Assembly: GCA_965249965.1 (NCBI GenBank)
Contig: OZ252262.1
Coordinates: forward strand, 2,170,001 to 2,234,000
Length of the DNA stretch: 64,000 nucleotides
Origin: HXMU1420-13 sp965249965
GTDB taxonomy: Bacteria; Bacteroidota; Rhodothermia; Balneolales; Balneolaceae
Direction: 5' to 3'
In this document: positions 52,991-61,264 of the stretch, piece by piece
Layout of the letters: each line of letters starts with the position of its first letter
Position numbering within the stretch: position 1 is the first letter of the stretch
Program-made: the position numbers and the translations under genes
Notes under the pieces: model-generated
Told to the model about the DNA's origin: nothing
Databases searched by the model: none
The model's input: the letters and a program-made list of their open reading frames with translations, nothing else

Positions 52991-54025
52991 TTAAATCCCT
53001 AACTCTTCAAACAATGCAACAAGCTGTGGATTCGAAGGACGGGGAGCATCAGCACTTACGATCTTTCCCTCGGGATCGATGAGCACATAACGGGGGATGA
53101 ATTCAATTTTGTAGTCCTTCAGAAAATCGGAGTCAAATCCGCGATCGGCGCGCACGTGCACACCGCCCATGTTATGTTCTTCCACAAATGTGATCCAGGC
53201 ATCACGGGCTTTTCCCGCATCGTTACCGTGTTCCTGTGGAGATTCAATCGATAGGTAGAGGAATTCGATATTTCGACCAGCATATTCTGATTCCAGTTCT
53301 TTCAACCTTGGAAATTCCTTTAAACACGGTCCGCACCAGGTGGTCCAAAAATCGATATACACGTATTTACCCCGGAAATCAGATAGCGAACTAAATCCAC
53401 CGGCCAGGTTTTCGTAATTCACGAAAGAAGGGGATGGATCTCCGGCTACCAGCTCGTTGGTTACATTCACGCGGCTTTGAACGCGGACCCGAAATCTGGA
53501 AATGAAATCATCTACTTCGGTCACAAAATGATGCACTTGGGCAGAATCGGTGAGGTCGTTCTCATTAAGAATGGCCAAGAACTCTGACCGATAACTTGCA
53601 GTGGTGGAATCAAAAAAAGCTAGCGTTGGATGGTCGATAATGAGGTCAGAATAGTCGGCTTCCAGTTGATCGAGTTCCTCTTCCAAATTAAAAATATCGG
53701 CTCCATCGCCGGTCAGCTTTGCGGTGCGGGTGAAATCAGCATTGTCTGCGGTGAACTTCGCGTTGAATCCATTTTTCACATAGATCCGTTTGAAATTCGA
53801 TCCATGCACAACAAAGGCGAGTCCTTCTTCCACGGGAAAAGAGCCATCGAAGGAGCCATCCGAATCTAAGGGAATTTCCTGAAGCAGCGTGGTTCCACGA
53901 TACAACTTCACCGACCCGCTTTCACCCGAATTTTCGATAGTGCCCGAAAATCGCATCTGATTGGTAGGTTGTTGTGTGCAACCGATCAACAAAAAAAGGA
54001 AAAGTGGTAGTAGGAGACTTCTCAT
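52991..54025 (-). CDS. TlpA-like thioredoxin-fold lipoprotein with DUF4369-like N-terminus
   Basis: A 344-residue lipoprotein (lipobox LIGC, cysteine 16). The N-terminal ~100 residues form a DUF4369-like beta domain (VKLYRGTTLLQEIPLDSDGSF). The C-terminal thioredoxin/AhpC-TSA domain (about 195-340) has FWTTWCGPCLKEFPRLKEL with the active-site WCGPC. It is a periplasmic thiol-disulfide oxidoreductase, typical of Bacteroidota, used in protein disulfide reduction or cytochrome and metal-site maturation. It is transcribed alone. Confidence 0.92.
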   Translation of the reverse strand: MRSLLLPLFLFLLIGCTQQPTNQMRFSGTIENSGESGSVKLYRGTTLLQEIPLDSDGSFDGSFPVEEGLAFVVHGSNFKRIYVKNGFNAKFTADNADFTRTAKLTGDGADIFNLEEELDQLEADYSDLIIDHPTLAFFDSTTASYRSEFLAILNENDLTDSAQVHHFVTEVDDFISRFRVRVQSRVNVTNELVAGDPSPSFVNYENLAGGFSSLSDFRGKYVYIDFWTTWCGPCLKEFPRLKELESEYAGRNIEFLYLSIESPQEHGNDAGKARDAWITFVEEHNMGGVHVRADRGFDSDFLKDYKIEFIPRYVLIDPEGKIVSADAPRPSNPQLVALFEELGI

Positions 54026-54095
54026 GTGGAGTTAAAGAGCTATTTACAAGACACTTGGTAAGAGATCATTAGTATCTGAATATAACAGAATGAAC

Positions 54096-54545
54096 TTAAT
54101 TCCGGACTTTAATACTCCACGTAAAAGTGAATTCGGCCACCACATCTCCGGCTTCGTCAGTGCCCACGCTGGTTAGCTCGAACACAGCAGGGGAGTTGGT
54201 TTCGATGGCGCTGGTAATTTCCGATTCAATTTTTGCGCCTTCTCCGCAGCTGAAAATGATGTTCCCCGTCGCTTTTTTGTGGAAGGTACTTTCGCTTTTT
54301 ATCACCAGATACGAAATGCTTTTACCGGAGGCTTCGATTTTTTGCTTGATCATAAATCCACCGGCAAATTCCGCCGCCATGCCCTGAACCGCCCAGAACA
54401 TACTCCCAAATGGATTTTGATTCAGCACATCATGCTTCACACAGGTTTTGAACGTATTCCCCTCATAGCTCTCGAATCGCACCCCGGCAATCCAGGCAAT
54501 GGGGAGCTGTTCTCGTAATAAGTTTTCGAAGGATTCGTGATTCAT
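54096..54545 (-). CDS. DUF4442 hotdog-fold protein (PaaI-thioesterase-like)
   Basis: A 149-residue protein with a hotdog-fold layout and the DUF4442 features NQNPFGSMFWAVQGMAAEFAGG and FTWSIKVRN. The NPFGSMFWA segment corresponds to the central-helix region of acyl-CoA thioesterase relatives. Enzymatic activity is not proven for the family. The region just upstream of its start holds the first cluster of palindromes. Confidence 0.8.
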   Translation of the reverse strand: MNHESFENLLREQLPIAWIAGVRFESYEGNTFKTCVKHDVLNQNPFGSMFWAVQGMAAEFAGGFMIKQKIEASGKSISYLVIKSESTFHKKATGNIIFSCGEGAKIESEITSAIETNSPAVFELTSVGTDEAGDVVAEFTFTWSIKVRN

Positions 54546-54580
54546 GGTGAATGTAAAATATAAATCTTTGGAGTGAATCT

Positions 54581-54685
54581 AGTTCCGAAGGTCCACCTTC
54601 GGAACTCATTCCTGAAGCTCTGGCTTCAATTTTAGTATAAGAAGCTAGAGCTTCACTAATACATTCCCAACGAAGACGTTGGGAA
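54581..54685. repeat. palindrome cluster 1
   Basis: Four consecutive hairpins: AGTTCCGAAG mirrored by CTTCGGAACT (54581-54606), GAAGCTCTGGCTTC (54614-54627), GAAGCTAGAGCTTC (54641-54654) and TTCCCAACG mirrored by CGTTGGGAA (54664-54685). Related sets occur at 55534-55636, 57235-57282 and 58128-58153, always between genes of this rearranged zone. Confidence 0.88.
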
Positions 54686-54703
54686 CGTGCGTTTAGTATT
54701 TTT

Positions 54704-55231
54704 CTAAGCTGGATTAGCTTGAAAATTGATAGTGAAACATCGACCATTATCAAACTTCCAAGTGTTAGAATTCCCTGCCTTTGCATATTTAATGCTTGCC
54801 CCTTTATTCACTGCAATTTTTGCAATTTCAAAGGCATTAGGAGATGTAGTTGCTGAACCATAAGCTGCATTGAAATTCGCAAATTGCCCTAATGAACCAC
54901 CTGAGGCTGGAGTCATTGAAATATTAAATGCCCATGCTTCACTCAAATTATTATTGTTGTCAAAGCTTAAAAAAAGCACCGTTTGATATTGATTTGTTGC
55001 AGGACCACATTGCTGGTTATTCAACATTATGCTAACCTGACCACCAGGGTAAGTTGATGGGTCATCTGGATATTTAGTTGAATAGTATTTGGAAAATGGA
55101 CCATATAAATGATCAGCTGCCATCTTAACTGATGTTTCACCAGTTATTACATCGAGGTCTGCATTTCCTTCCATTTTTGCAGTAACACCCGATTGATCTG
55201 ACTCGAAATTTATTGTAAATAATGAACTCAT
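54704..55231 (-). CDS. unknown 175-residue protein, copy 1
   Basis: A 175-residue protein without signal peptide or membrane segment, beginning MSSLFTINFESDQSGVTAKM and ending FDNGRCFTINFQANPA. It is rich in Asn, Ser and aromatic residues and looks beta-rich; internal features are MLNNQQCGPATNQYQTVLFLSF and an alanine-rich helix AFEIAKIAVNKGASI. I do not recognise the family. A second copy at 57301-57828 differs at only two residues. It lies in a rearranged zone with the orphan tail sheath gene, and a link to a phage or injection system is possible but unsupported by motif. Confidence 0.75.
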   Translation of the reverse strand: MSSLFTINFESDQSGVTAKMEGNADLDVITGETSVKMAADHLYGPFSKYYSTKYPDDPSTYPGGQVSIMLNNQQCGPATNQYQTVLFLSFDNNNNLSEAWAFNISMTPASGGSLGQFANFNAAYGSATTSPNAFEIAKIAVNKGASIKYAKAGNSNTWKFDNGRCFTINFQANPA

Positions 55232-55397
55232 AATTGTATTGATTTATAGTTACAACTGAGATAAAGAAACCCCGACAAATGTGTAATCACACTTAGATAA
55301 TTATAACCCAGTTTTATTTTTTACTACTATTTCTTGCAATTATTCAAATAGCAAGACCGTAATAAAGGTCTTTTGATTCTAATGTACAAGCCAATTA

Positions 55398-55511
55398 TTA
55401 ATTAATACTTCTAGCTAACCTGCAAGCAAAAAGATGCTGCTCTAATTCATGAGCATGATCGCGGATAAATGATTTGGCTTTTTGAAAGGACTCTACAAAT
55501 AATTTTTTCAT
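55398..55511 (-). pseudogene. 5' fragment of the 309-residue toroid-like gene, copy 1
   Basis: A 37-codon frame starting MKKLFVESFQKAKSFIRDHA. It matches the first ~28 residues of the intact protein at 56283-57212 (MKKLSVESFQKAKSYIFEQG) and then ends in an unrelated tail, RLARSIN, and a stop. It is a truncated relic, or possibly a short peptide gene; the second copy at 57994-58107 is almost identical. Confidence 0.75.
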
Positions 55512-55533
55512 TGGATGCTGAAAATGAGTCTAG

Positions 55534-55636
55534 TTCCGAAGGTCAATCTTCGGAATTCATTCTGGAAGCTCTGGCTTCAACTTAACAATAAGAAGCTAGA
55601 GCTTCACTAATACATTCCCAACGAAGGCGTTGGGAA
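55534..55636. repeat. palindrome cluster 2
   Basis: TTCCGAAGG mirrored by TTCGGAA (55534-55555), GAAGCTCTGGCTTC and GAAGCTAGAGCTTC in the middle, and TTCCCAACG mirrored by CGTTGGGAA (55615-55636). The order of elements is the same as in cluster 1. Confidence 0.88.
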
Positions 55637-55648
55637 TGAGTGAAACCT

Positions 55649-56134
55649 TTACAAATAAATAGTGCGTCTCCAAACTTTTGTAGTTAGGCCACCTTGAGTG
55701 GGTGTCTCTGCCGAAAACTCTCTTTCACTCAAAGTGATAATCTTTAAGACAGTTTCGGTCTGACCCTGATCCGTGAACCACGGAGGTGTAATGTGAATTT
55801 CAGAATTATTATTTTCAAGGATCCAATTGCCAGTAAAGCTATCAAAACCTACACGTTCACGGCAATTTGTATCTGTATCTCCATTACTAGTGAAATCAAA
55901 GGTGCCATCAGTATATAAGCTCATTCTTATACTAAGAAAACAGTTGCCAGTTGTTATTACTCCATCAGTGCTATAAACGAAATAGCTTTGTGAGCTACCA
56001 TTTGTAAGGCATTCTAAGACCTCAACTGTACAATTAAGACTGTCGGTCGAAGTGACATCTTCATTACAAGCATTCACACCAATTAGGATTATAAAAAAAC
56101 ATTGGAGTATTGCTAAGGTTTTCATTGATTTCAT
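55649..56134 (-). CDS. putative lipoprotein, function unknown
   Basis: I choose the ATG at 56134, which gives MKSMKTLAILQCFFIILIGV and a lipobox ending in Cys23 (GVNAC); the longest frame adds an unneeded extension. The 161-residue protein then has a short acidic linker and a beta-rich domain (FLSIRMSLYTDGTFDF, GNWILENNNSEIHITPPWF) reminiscent of lipocalin-like lipoproteins of Bacteroidota. No catalytic residues are evident. It lies between palindrome cluster 2 and the duplicated uvrC leader. Confidence 0.7.
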   Translation of the reverse strand: MKSMKTLAILQCFFIILIGVNACNEDVTSTDSLNCTVEVLECLTNGSSQSYFVYSTDGVITTGNCFLSIRMSLYTDGTFDFTSNGDTDTNCRERVGFDSFTGNWILENNNSEIHITPPWFTDQGQTETVLKIITLSEREFSAETPTQGGLTTKVWRRTIYL

Positions 56135-56205
56135 AATGAGTGTTTGGATTAAATAAACTAAAAACATTCATGCAAATTCCAAGTTTAATACATCTAACAC
56201 TGTCT

Positions 56206-56274
56206 TAAAAAGAAAACGATCTTAGCGAATTCTCTTTTCTTTGTATCTTCGCCACAATGAGTAGTGCAGAGTGA
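56206..56274 (+). pseudogene. duplicated uvrC leader and truncated start
   Basis: This ~68-bp segment matches the promoter and first codons of uvrC (59367-59434) with few changes, including the TATCTTCG element and the start ATGAGTAGT. Here the frame reads MSSAE and then a TGA stop, so it is a non-functional copy. It lies about 3.16 kb upstream of the real uvrC start and marks a past duplication or insertion junction. Confidence 0.88.
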
Positions 56275-56282
56275 TTCATGAT

Positions 56283-57212
56283 TCATGGTGACAATCTTCC
56301 ATAAGCCTTAAGGGTTCGCAGTTTTCCAATGGCAAGATGGGCTTTCCATTCCTTTTCTGCAATCTTCCATGCTTCCGGATGATCCTGCTCCCACGACCAA
56401 TCCAGAGCCCACGTTACATCCGTTAATTGTTGATCAATATCGTGATCTAGATTTGCCTGAATTAGTTCTGGATCAATGACGGAAGCCATTAGGGAATTCG
56501 GGGTGGGAGCCATGTTTAAAGGTGAAACACTCATAATGGTCCACTTTTCTGGTTCTTTTTCTATATGAAGTGGAATCACACGTTGTAGCTTTTTTAAAAT
56601 GATCTCTTGATAGTTTTTTGGTAATCCTTTGGTATTCATCAATCCCAAGTAACTCCAAAGATCGAAGATCCAGCTCAGTTTCTCATCCGGAGTTTCTGAA
56701 AATGTCTTTATCACCTCTTGTGTGATTTTCTCAACAAACCCATCTGGAATTAAATTGTTGTAGTGCCACAGATGCCCGGCTAGACCGGCTCGCATGTTGA
56801 TGAAGAAATCATCGAATTCTTTTTCGATGATGGAATCCCAGTGACCTGCATGTGGTGACTCTAACGCTTCTAAAGGAATGATCGGCCAGATGAAATGTTG
56901 TTCATCGTAATTATCCAGTATATATTGATTTGCCTTCTTAACTATTGACTCTTCAGAATTGGCACCGATTTCACGCAGAATGAATAATCCTTGTGAAGTA
57001 GTATAAACGGTGGATAGGGGAGATCGTAGATCGGGTTCTAGTGCCTGACCAAATCCACCGTCTTCATTTTGATAGACTGATAAAGCCTCGATTACTTTTT
57101 CTATTGTTCCTTTTTCGAAATAGAATTCAAACAACCGCTGGTCTAGCTCACGACCCTGTTCAAAGATGTAAGATTTGGCTTTTTGAAAGGACTCTACAGA
57201 TAATTTTTTCAT
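56283..57212 (-). CDS. alpha/alpha-toroid (terpenoid cyclase/prenyltransferase-like) protein
   Basis: A 309-residue soluble protein rich in helices. The motif VYQNEDGGFGQALEPDLRSP is typical of repeats in terpenoid cyclase/protein prenyltransferase alpha-alpha toroids. It lacks the DxDD-type aspartate motif of cyclases, so enzymatic cyclase activity is doubtful. Function unknown. Two truncated copies of its 5' end lie on either side (55398-55511 and 57994-58107). It ends 9 bp from the duplicated uvrC leader, inside the rearranged zone. Confidence 0.7.
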   Translation of the reverse strand: MKKLSVESFQKAKSYIFEQGRELDQRLFEFYFEKGTIEKVIEALSVYQNEDGGFGQALEPDLRSPLSTVYTTSQGLFILREIGANSEESIVKKANQYILDNYDEQHFIWPIIPLEALESPHAGHWDSIIEKEFDDFFINMRAGLAGHLWHYNNLIPDGFVEKITQEVIKTFSETPDEKLSWIFDLWSYLGLMNTKGLPKNYQEIILKKLQRVIPLHIEKEPEKWTIMSVSPLNMAPTPNSLMASVIDPELIQANLDHDIDQQLTDVTWALDWSWEQDHPEAWKIAEKEWKAHLAIGKLRTLKAYGRLSP

Positions 57213-57234
57213 TGGATGCTGAAAATGAGTCTAG

Positions 57235-57282
57235 TTCCGAAGGTCAATCTTCGGAACACATTCCCAACAAGGTCGTTGGGAA
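57235..57282. repeat. palindrome cluster 3
   Basis: Only the two outer hairpins of clusters 1 and 2 are present, fused directly: TTCCGAAGG mirrored by TTCGGAA (57235-57256) and TTCCCAAC mirrored by GTTGGGAA (57261-57282). The two inner GAAGC hairpins are missing, so this looks like a deleted version. Confidence 0.85.
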
Positions 57283-57300
57283 TGTGGGTTTAGTATTTTT

Positions 57301-57828
57301 CTAAGCTGGATTAGCTTGAAAATTGATAGTGAAACATCGACCATTATCAAACTTCCAAGTGTTAGAATTCCCTGCCTTTGCATATTTAATGCTTGCCCCT
57401 TTATTCACTGCAATTTTTGCAATTTCAAAGGCATTAGGAGATGTAGTTGCTGAACCATAAGCAGCATTGAAATTCGCAAATTGCCCTAATGAACCACCTG
57501 AGGCTGGAGTCATTGAAATATTAAATGCCCATGCTTCGCTCAAATTGTTATTGTCGTCAAAGCTTAAAAATAGCACCGTTTGATATTGATTAGTTGCAGG
57601 TCCACACTGCTGATTATTCAGCATTATACTAACCTGACCACCAGGGTAAGTTGATGGGTCATCTGGATATTTAGTTAAATAGTATTTGGAAAATGGACCA
57701 TATAAATGATCAGCTGCCATCTTAACTGATGTTTCACCAGTTATTACATCGAGGTCTGCATTTCCTTCCATTTTTGCAGTAACACCCGATTGATCTGACT
57801 CGAAATTTATTGTAAATAATGAACTCAT
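57301..57828 (-). CDS. unknown 175-residue protein, copy 2
   Basis: It differs from copy 1 only by Leu for Ser after SKYY and Asp for Asn in the SFDDNNN stretch. Start, end and upstream sequence are the same, so both copies should be expressed alike. As for copy 1, no family is recognised, no export signal is present, and the protein looks beta-rich with a single central cysteine in NQQCGP and one near the end (GRCF). Confidence 0.75.
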   Translation of the reverse strand: MSSLFTINFESDQSGVTAKMEGNADLDVITGETSVKMAADHLYGPFSKYYLTKYPDDPSTYPGGQVSIMLNNQQCGPATNQYQTVLFLSFDDNNNLSEAWAFNISMTPASGGSLGQFANFNAAYGSATTSPNAFEIAKIAVNKGASIKYAKAGNSNTWKFDNGRCFTINFQANPA

Positions 57829-57993
57829 AATTGTATGATTTATAGTTACAACTGAGATAAAGAAACCCCGACAAATGTGTAATCACACTTAGATAATTAT
57901 AACCCAGTTTTATTTTTTACTACTATTTCTTGCAATTATTCAAATAGCAAGACCGTAATAAAGGTCTTTTGATTCTAATGTACAAGCCAATTA

Positions 57994-58107
57994 TTAATTA
58001 ATACTTCTAGCTAACCTGCAAGCAAAAAGATGCTGCTCTAATTCATGAGCATGATCGCGGATAAATGATTTGGCTTTTTGAAAGGACTCTACAGAATTTT
58101 TTTTCAT
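57994..58107 (-). pseudogene. 5' fragment of the 309-residue toroid-like gene, copy 2
   Basis: A 37-codon frame starting MKKNSVESFQKAKSFIRDHA, the duplicate of 55398-55511 with two changed residues near the start. It is a truncated relic carried within the long duplication. Confidence 0.75.
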
Positions 58108-58127
58108 TGGATGCTGAAAATGAGTCT

Positions 58128-58153
58128 AGTTCCGAAGGTCAATCTTCGGAACT
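58128..58153. repeat. palindrome of cluster type, single hairpin
   Basis: AGTTCCGAAG followed by CTTCGGAACT around a short loop; the same element as 54581-54606. It ends the second copy of the long duplication. Confidence 0.85.
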
Positions 58154-58188
58154 AAATCCCTATGAAGCTGAAAGGAATGTGGGAAAAA

Positions 58189-59178
58189 CTAATTTTTGAC
58201 AATTCTGAATCCAAAATGATTATTACCTCGGTTTTCAAAATCAGAAGCTCTTGCATAAGTTAGTAAAGTAGCAGAATGATAATTCCATGAGCCTCCGCGT
58301 CTCACTCTTTTCGAGTTTGTACCGGGTATTATGTTAACTGGATTAGTGACTCTGTCAGCATAAAATGATTCACTATAATAATCTTGGCACCATTCCCAAA
58401 CATTTCCACCCATATCATATAATCCATATGAATTGGGTGGATAAGAGCCAACAGATACAGAATGTCCATCAGGATTGTAAACTCCAGGAATATCACCATT
58501 ATAGTTAGCTTTTGAGCTTGTTAGTGTTCCATAATCTGTAGGATATTCTAGCATTTGTCCACCTCTGGCAGCATATTCCCATTGTGCTTCCGTTGGAAGG
58601 TTGACATTATAATATTCTGCAAATGCCCCATACCATTTTACCCAATTTACTGGCCAATCACCTTTTGAAGCATCTGAAAGTTCGAAAGTATTGCTAGTAC
58701 TTTTAAAAGAAATCCAACTCTTATTGTCAATATGTTCTTCTTCACCGCCACTGGTACATCCACCTGTTTCGCCTAATTGTAAATATATTTCTCCAGCATA
58801 CGGGGCGATACCAACTCCAATTACCATAAATTCTGTATATGTTCCGCAGGGGTCCGAGGTTTGTTGTGAAGAAACGCTGATCCAACCGTCAAGGTACGCA
58901 TTGTTCAAAAAATCAATGTATTGTTGATTAGTGATTTCTTTTTCAGATATCTGGAAAGCTGTTAATGAGACGTTCACTTCTGGGGAATCTCCAGCTGTTG
59001 TTGTCCCTCCCATTGTGAAAGTTCCAGCTGGAATATTTATTAAAGTTATGCTTGAGGGAAGTTCATTATCACTGGTTTGTGAACTTGTAGGAGTCATCTC
59101 ATTCTTTTCACAAGAAAATGTGAGTAAAATTAAACAACTTAAAACGGCTAAACAGAATTTTGCATTCATAAAATTCAC
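58189..59178 (-). CDS. SUMF1/formylglycine-generating-enzyme-like lipoprotein
   Basis: A 329-residue lipoprotein (lipobox LLTFSC, cysteine 23) with a full FGE-sulfatase domain: IPAGTFTMGG, ISEKEITNQQYIDFLN, LPTEAQWEYAARGG, GNVWEWCQDYY, RVRRGGSWN and a terminal HFGFRIVKN. The catalytic cysteine pair of true formylglycine-generating enzymes is absent: the segment reads YARASDFENRGNN. It is therefore probably a binding or structural member like many surface FGE-like proteins of Bacteroidota, not an active sulfatase maturase. Confidence 0.88.
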   Translation of the reverse strand: MNFMNAKFCLAVLSCLILLTFSCEKNEMTPTSSQTSDNELPSSITLINIPAGTFTMGGTTTAGDSPEVNVSLTAFQISEKEITNQQYIDFLNNAYLDGWISVSSQQTSDPCGTYTEFMVIGVGIAPYAGEIYLQLGETGGCTSGGEEEHIDNKSWISFKSTSNTFELSDASKGDWPVNWVKWYGAFAEYYNVNLPTEAQWEYAARGGQMLEYPTDYGTLTSSKANYNGDIPGVYNPDGHSVSVGSYPPNSYGLYDMGGNVWEWCQDYYSESFYADRVTNPVNIIPGTNSKRVRRGGSWNYHSATLLTYARASDFENRGNNHFGFRIVKN

Positions 59179-59406
59179 TTTTAAGACTATATATTTTGTA
59201 TAAAACGAAGTATGATTTAAATATTCAAGCCACTTTAATTAACTGATAATATGATTATGACTTATCAAGTGTTTTATATCGAATTAATCTTTACTCACCT
59301 GTCATCACAAGTTGAGTAAAGTGAACAAAAGAACTTCTTAGGCGAATTTCAATTCATAAAACCTGCCAAAAAAAGAAAACGATCTTAGCGAATTCCCTTT
59401 TCTTTG

Positions 59407-59414
59407 TATCTTCG
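59407..59414 (+). promoter_or_regulatory. probable -7 promoter element of uvrC
   Basis: TATCTTCG, preceded by a T-rich run, matches the TAnnTTTG-like -7 element of Bacteroidota-type promoters with one difference and lies 5 bp before the ATG, which suggests a very short or absent 5' leader. The same element is found in the duplicated leader at 56206-56274. Confidence 0.5.
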
Positions 59415-59419
59415 CGCAA

Positions 59420-61264
59420 ATGAGTAGTTCAGAGTCACCCACCATTCCATTAGCAGAAAAAGTTGCTAATCTTCCACAATCTCCCGGTGTATATATCTAC
59501 CGCGATAAGGGTGGGAGTGTGTTGTATGTGGGCAAGGCGAAAAAGCTGCGAAATCGGGTGCGTTCTTATTTCCAGGAATCCCGACCCGTGGATGGTCGCA
59601 TCAAAACCATGGTTTCCAAAATCGATGATCTGGAAGTAGTGGTCACCGATTCAGAAGCGGAAGCGCTCATTCTGGAAAATAATTTTATCAAACAGTATCA
59701 ACCGCGCTACAACATTTTGTATCGGGATGATAAATCCTATCCCTACATCTGTATCACCAAAGGATCAAAACCGCGGGTGTATCCAACACGGACGATCATC
59801 AAGGATGGAAGCAAATATTACGGTCCCTACGATTCGGTGGTGACCATGAAGCGGATGCTGGAAACCATCCGGAAAGCCTTCGATTTATGTACCTGCGCGG
59901 TGAGTATCAAAAACATTGATAAGACGAGGGGAGTCCCGAAATGGCATTCCTGTTTTGAGGATTATCTGGGGAATTGCTCCGCAGATTGGGACGATGAACG
60001 CTATGAGGTGGTCATCAAAAAAGTAGAGCGACTGGTAAACGGACAAACCGATGTGTTGCTCCGAGAGCTTAAAGAAGAAATGCAGATTGCTTCGGATGCT
60101 TTCGCTTTTGAAGATGCCGCGAAGTTGCGCGACAGCTATCAGGCGGTAGAGCGATACAGCCACAAAATGAAAATGGTGGCCGACAAGAAAGTCGACCGCG
60201 ATGTGTTTGCCATCAGCGTAGACGAAGAGTTGCAGGAAGGTTGCGGGGTGTTGTTTAAAGTGCGCGAAGGAAAATTGATCGGAAAATTCCATCGGTTTTT
60301 GAAAAACATCGACGGACTTTCGATTAATGATTTGATTCAATCTTTTGTGGAAGATTATTACACGGGTCAGTACACGGCGGCCATTCCGGATGAGGTGTAT
60401 ATCAGTCAGGCCATGACCGACGACGAACCCTTGGTGGAATATTTATATCAGGAGCGAGGCAAGAAAGTGCCGGTGCATGTGCCCGAACGAGGCGAAAAAG
60501 CCGGACTCATCAAAATGGCGACAGCGAATGCTCGGCTACATTTGAACGAACGTCGACTGGAGAAAGAGAAGTCGGAGCGGGATCGCATTCCACATGCCGT
60601 AAAAGAATTGAAAGGGCACCTGAAGCTACAGCGCTTGCCGCGTCGCATCGAATGTTTTGATAACTCGAATCTGCAAGGAACAGATCCTGTGGCGTCTATG
60701 GTCAGTTTTGTGGATGCCAAACCGCGCAAAAGCGAGTACAAGCGTTTCAATATTAAAACGGTGGTTGGTCCTGATGATTTTGCGTCGATGAAAGAGATTT
60801 TAATCCGCCGATATTCTGCCGTGATGAAAGACGGGCTTCAAATACCGGACTTAATTGTGGTGGATGGGGGCAAGGGTCAGCTTAGTTCGGCAGTGGAGGC
60901 ACTTAAAGAAATAGGATTTTACGGAGAATGTGAGATTATCGGTCTTGCCAAACGATTGGAAGAAGTGTTCGTGCCCGGGAGATCGGAGCCGTACATGATT
61001 CCTAAAAAGTCTACCGCGTTAAAACTATTGCAACAAGCGCGGGATGAGGCGCATCGTTTTGCCATCACTTTCCATCGCCAGAAAAGAGCGAAACGTACCC
61101 TTGTAACAGAATTAACCGATATTGAAGGAGTAGGAGAGAAAAAAGCCAGGTTGTTGCTCACCGAGTTTGGGTCGGTGAAGAAGGTGAAAGAAGCAGAGGA
61201 AGAAGAGTTAAAAAATGTTATCGGAGAGAAGTTAGCACACAAAGTATACAACCACTTTCGGTGA
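59420..61264 (+). CDS. uvrC: excinuclease ABC subunit C
   Basis: A 614-residue protein, normal for UvrC. The N-terminal GIY-YIG nuclease domain (PQSPGVYIYRDKGGSVLYVGKAKKLRNRV in parts, residues ~14-95) makes the 3' incision. A UVR motif region lies at about 205-240 (LRELKEEMQIASDAFAFEDAAKLRD). The RNase H-like domain with FDNSNLQGTDPVASMV and VVDGGKGQLSSA makes the 5' incision, and two helix-hairpin-helix motifs close the protein (LTDIEGVGEKKARLLL). It acts in nucleotide excision repair with UvrA and UvrB. It appears monocistronic; its leader is duplicated at 56206. Confidence 0.98.
   Translation: MSSSESPTIPLAEKVANLPQSPGVYIYRDKGGSVLYVGKAKKLRNRVRSYFQESRPVDGRIKTMVSKIDDLEVVVTDSEAEALILENNFIKQYQPRYNILYRDDKSYPYICITKGSKPRVYPTRTIIKDGSKYYGPYDSVVTMKRMLETIRKAFDLCTCAVSIKNIDKTRGVPKWHSCFEDYLGNCSADWDDERYEVVIKKVERLVNGQTDVLLRELKEEMQIASDAFAFEDAAKLRDSYQAVERYSHKMKMVADKKVDRDVFAISVDEELQEGCGVLFKVREGKLIGKFHRFLKNIDGLSINDLIQSFVEDYYTGQYTAAIPDEVYISQAMTDDEPLVEYLYQERGKKVPVHVPERGEKAGLIKMATANARLHLNERRLEKEKSERDRIPHAVKELKGHLKLQRLPRRIECFDNSNLQGTDPVASMVSFVDAKPRKSEYKRFNIKTVVGPDDFASMKEILIRRYSAVMKDGLQIPDLIVVDGGKGQLSSAVEALKEIGFYGECEIIGLAKRLEEVFVPGRSEPYMIPKKSTALKLLQQARDEAHRFAITFHRQKRAKRTLVTELTDIEGVGEKKARLLLTEFGSVKKVKEAEEEELKNVIGEKLAHKVYNHFR

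Larger units (their letters stand above)
54664..55555. repeat. long direct duplication, copy 1
   Basis: This ~890-bp block aligns with 57261-58150 at very high identity with small indels. It contains the TTCCCAACG palindrome, the 175-codon gene, its upstream region, a 37-codon gene fragment and the TTCCGAAGG palindrome. The palindromes mark both ends of the block in both copies. Confidence 0.93.
57261..58150. repeat. long direct duplication, copy 2
   Basis: Counterpart of 54664-55555, about 2.6 kb away in the same orientation. The near identity of both coding and non-coding parts points to a recent duplication or gene conversion. Confidence 0.93.

Noticed and set aside
54581..58153. CRISPR or integron-like attC array suggested by repeated palindromes
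   Set aside because: The repeats are irregularly spaced hairpins around whole genes with no uniform spacer length, no integrase and no attC-like core sites that I could see.
59420..61264. Additional stand-alone GIY-YIG nuclease at the start of this frame
   Set aside because: The GIY-YIG domain is the normal N-terminal domain of full-length UvrC.
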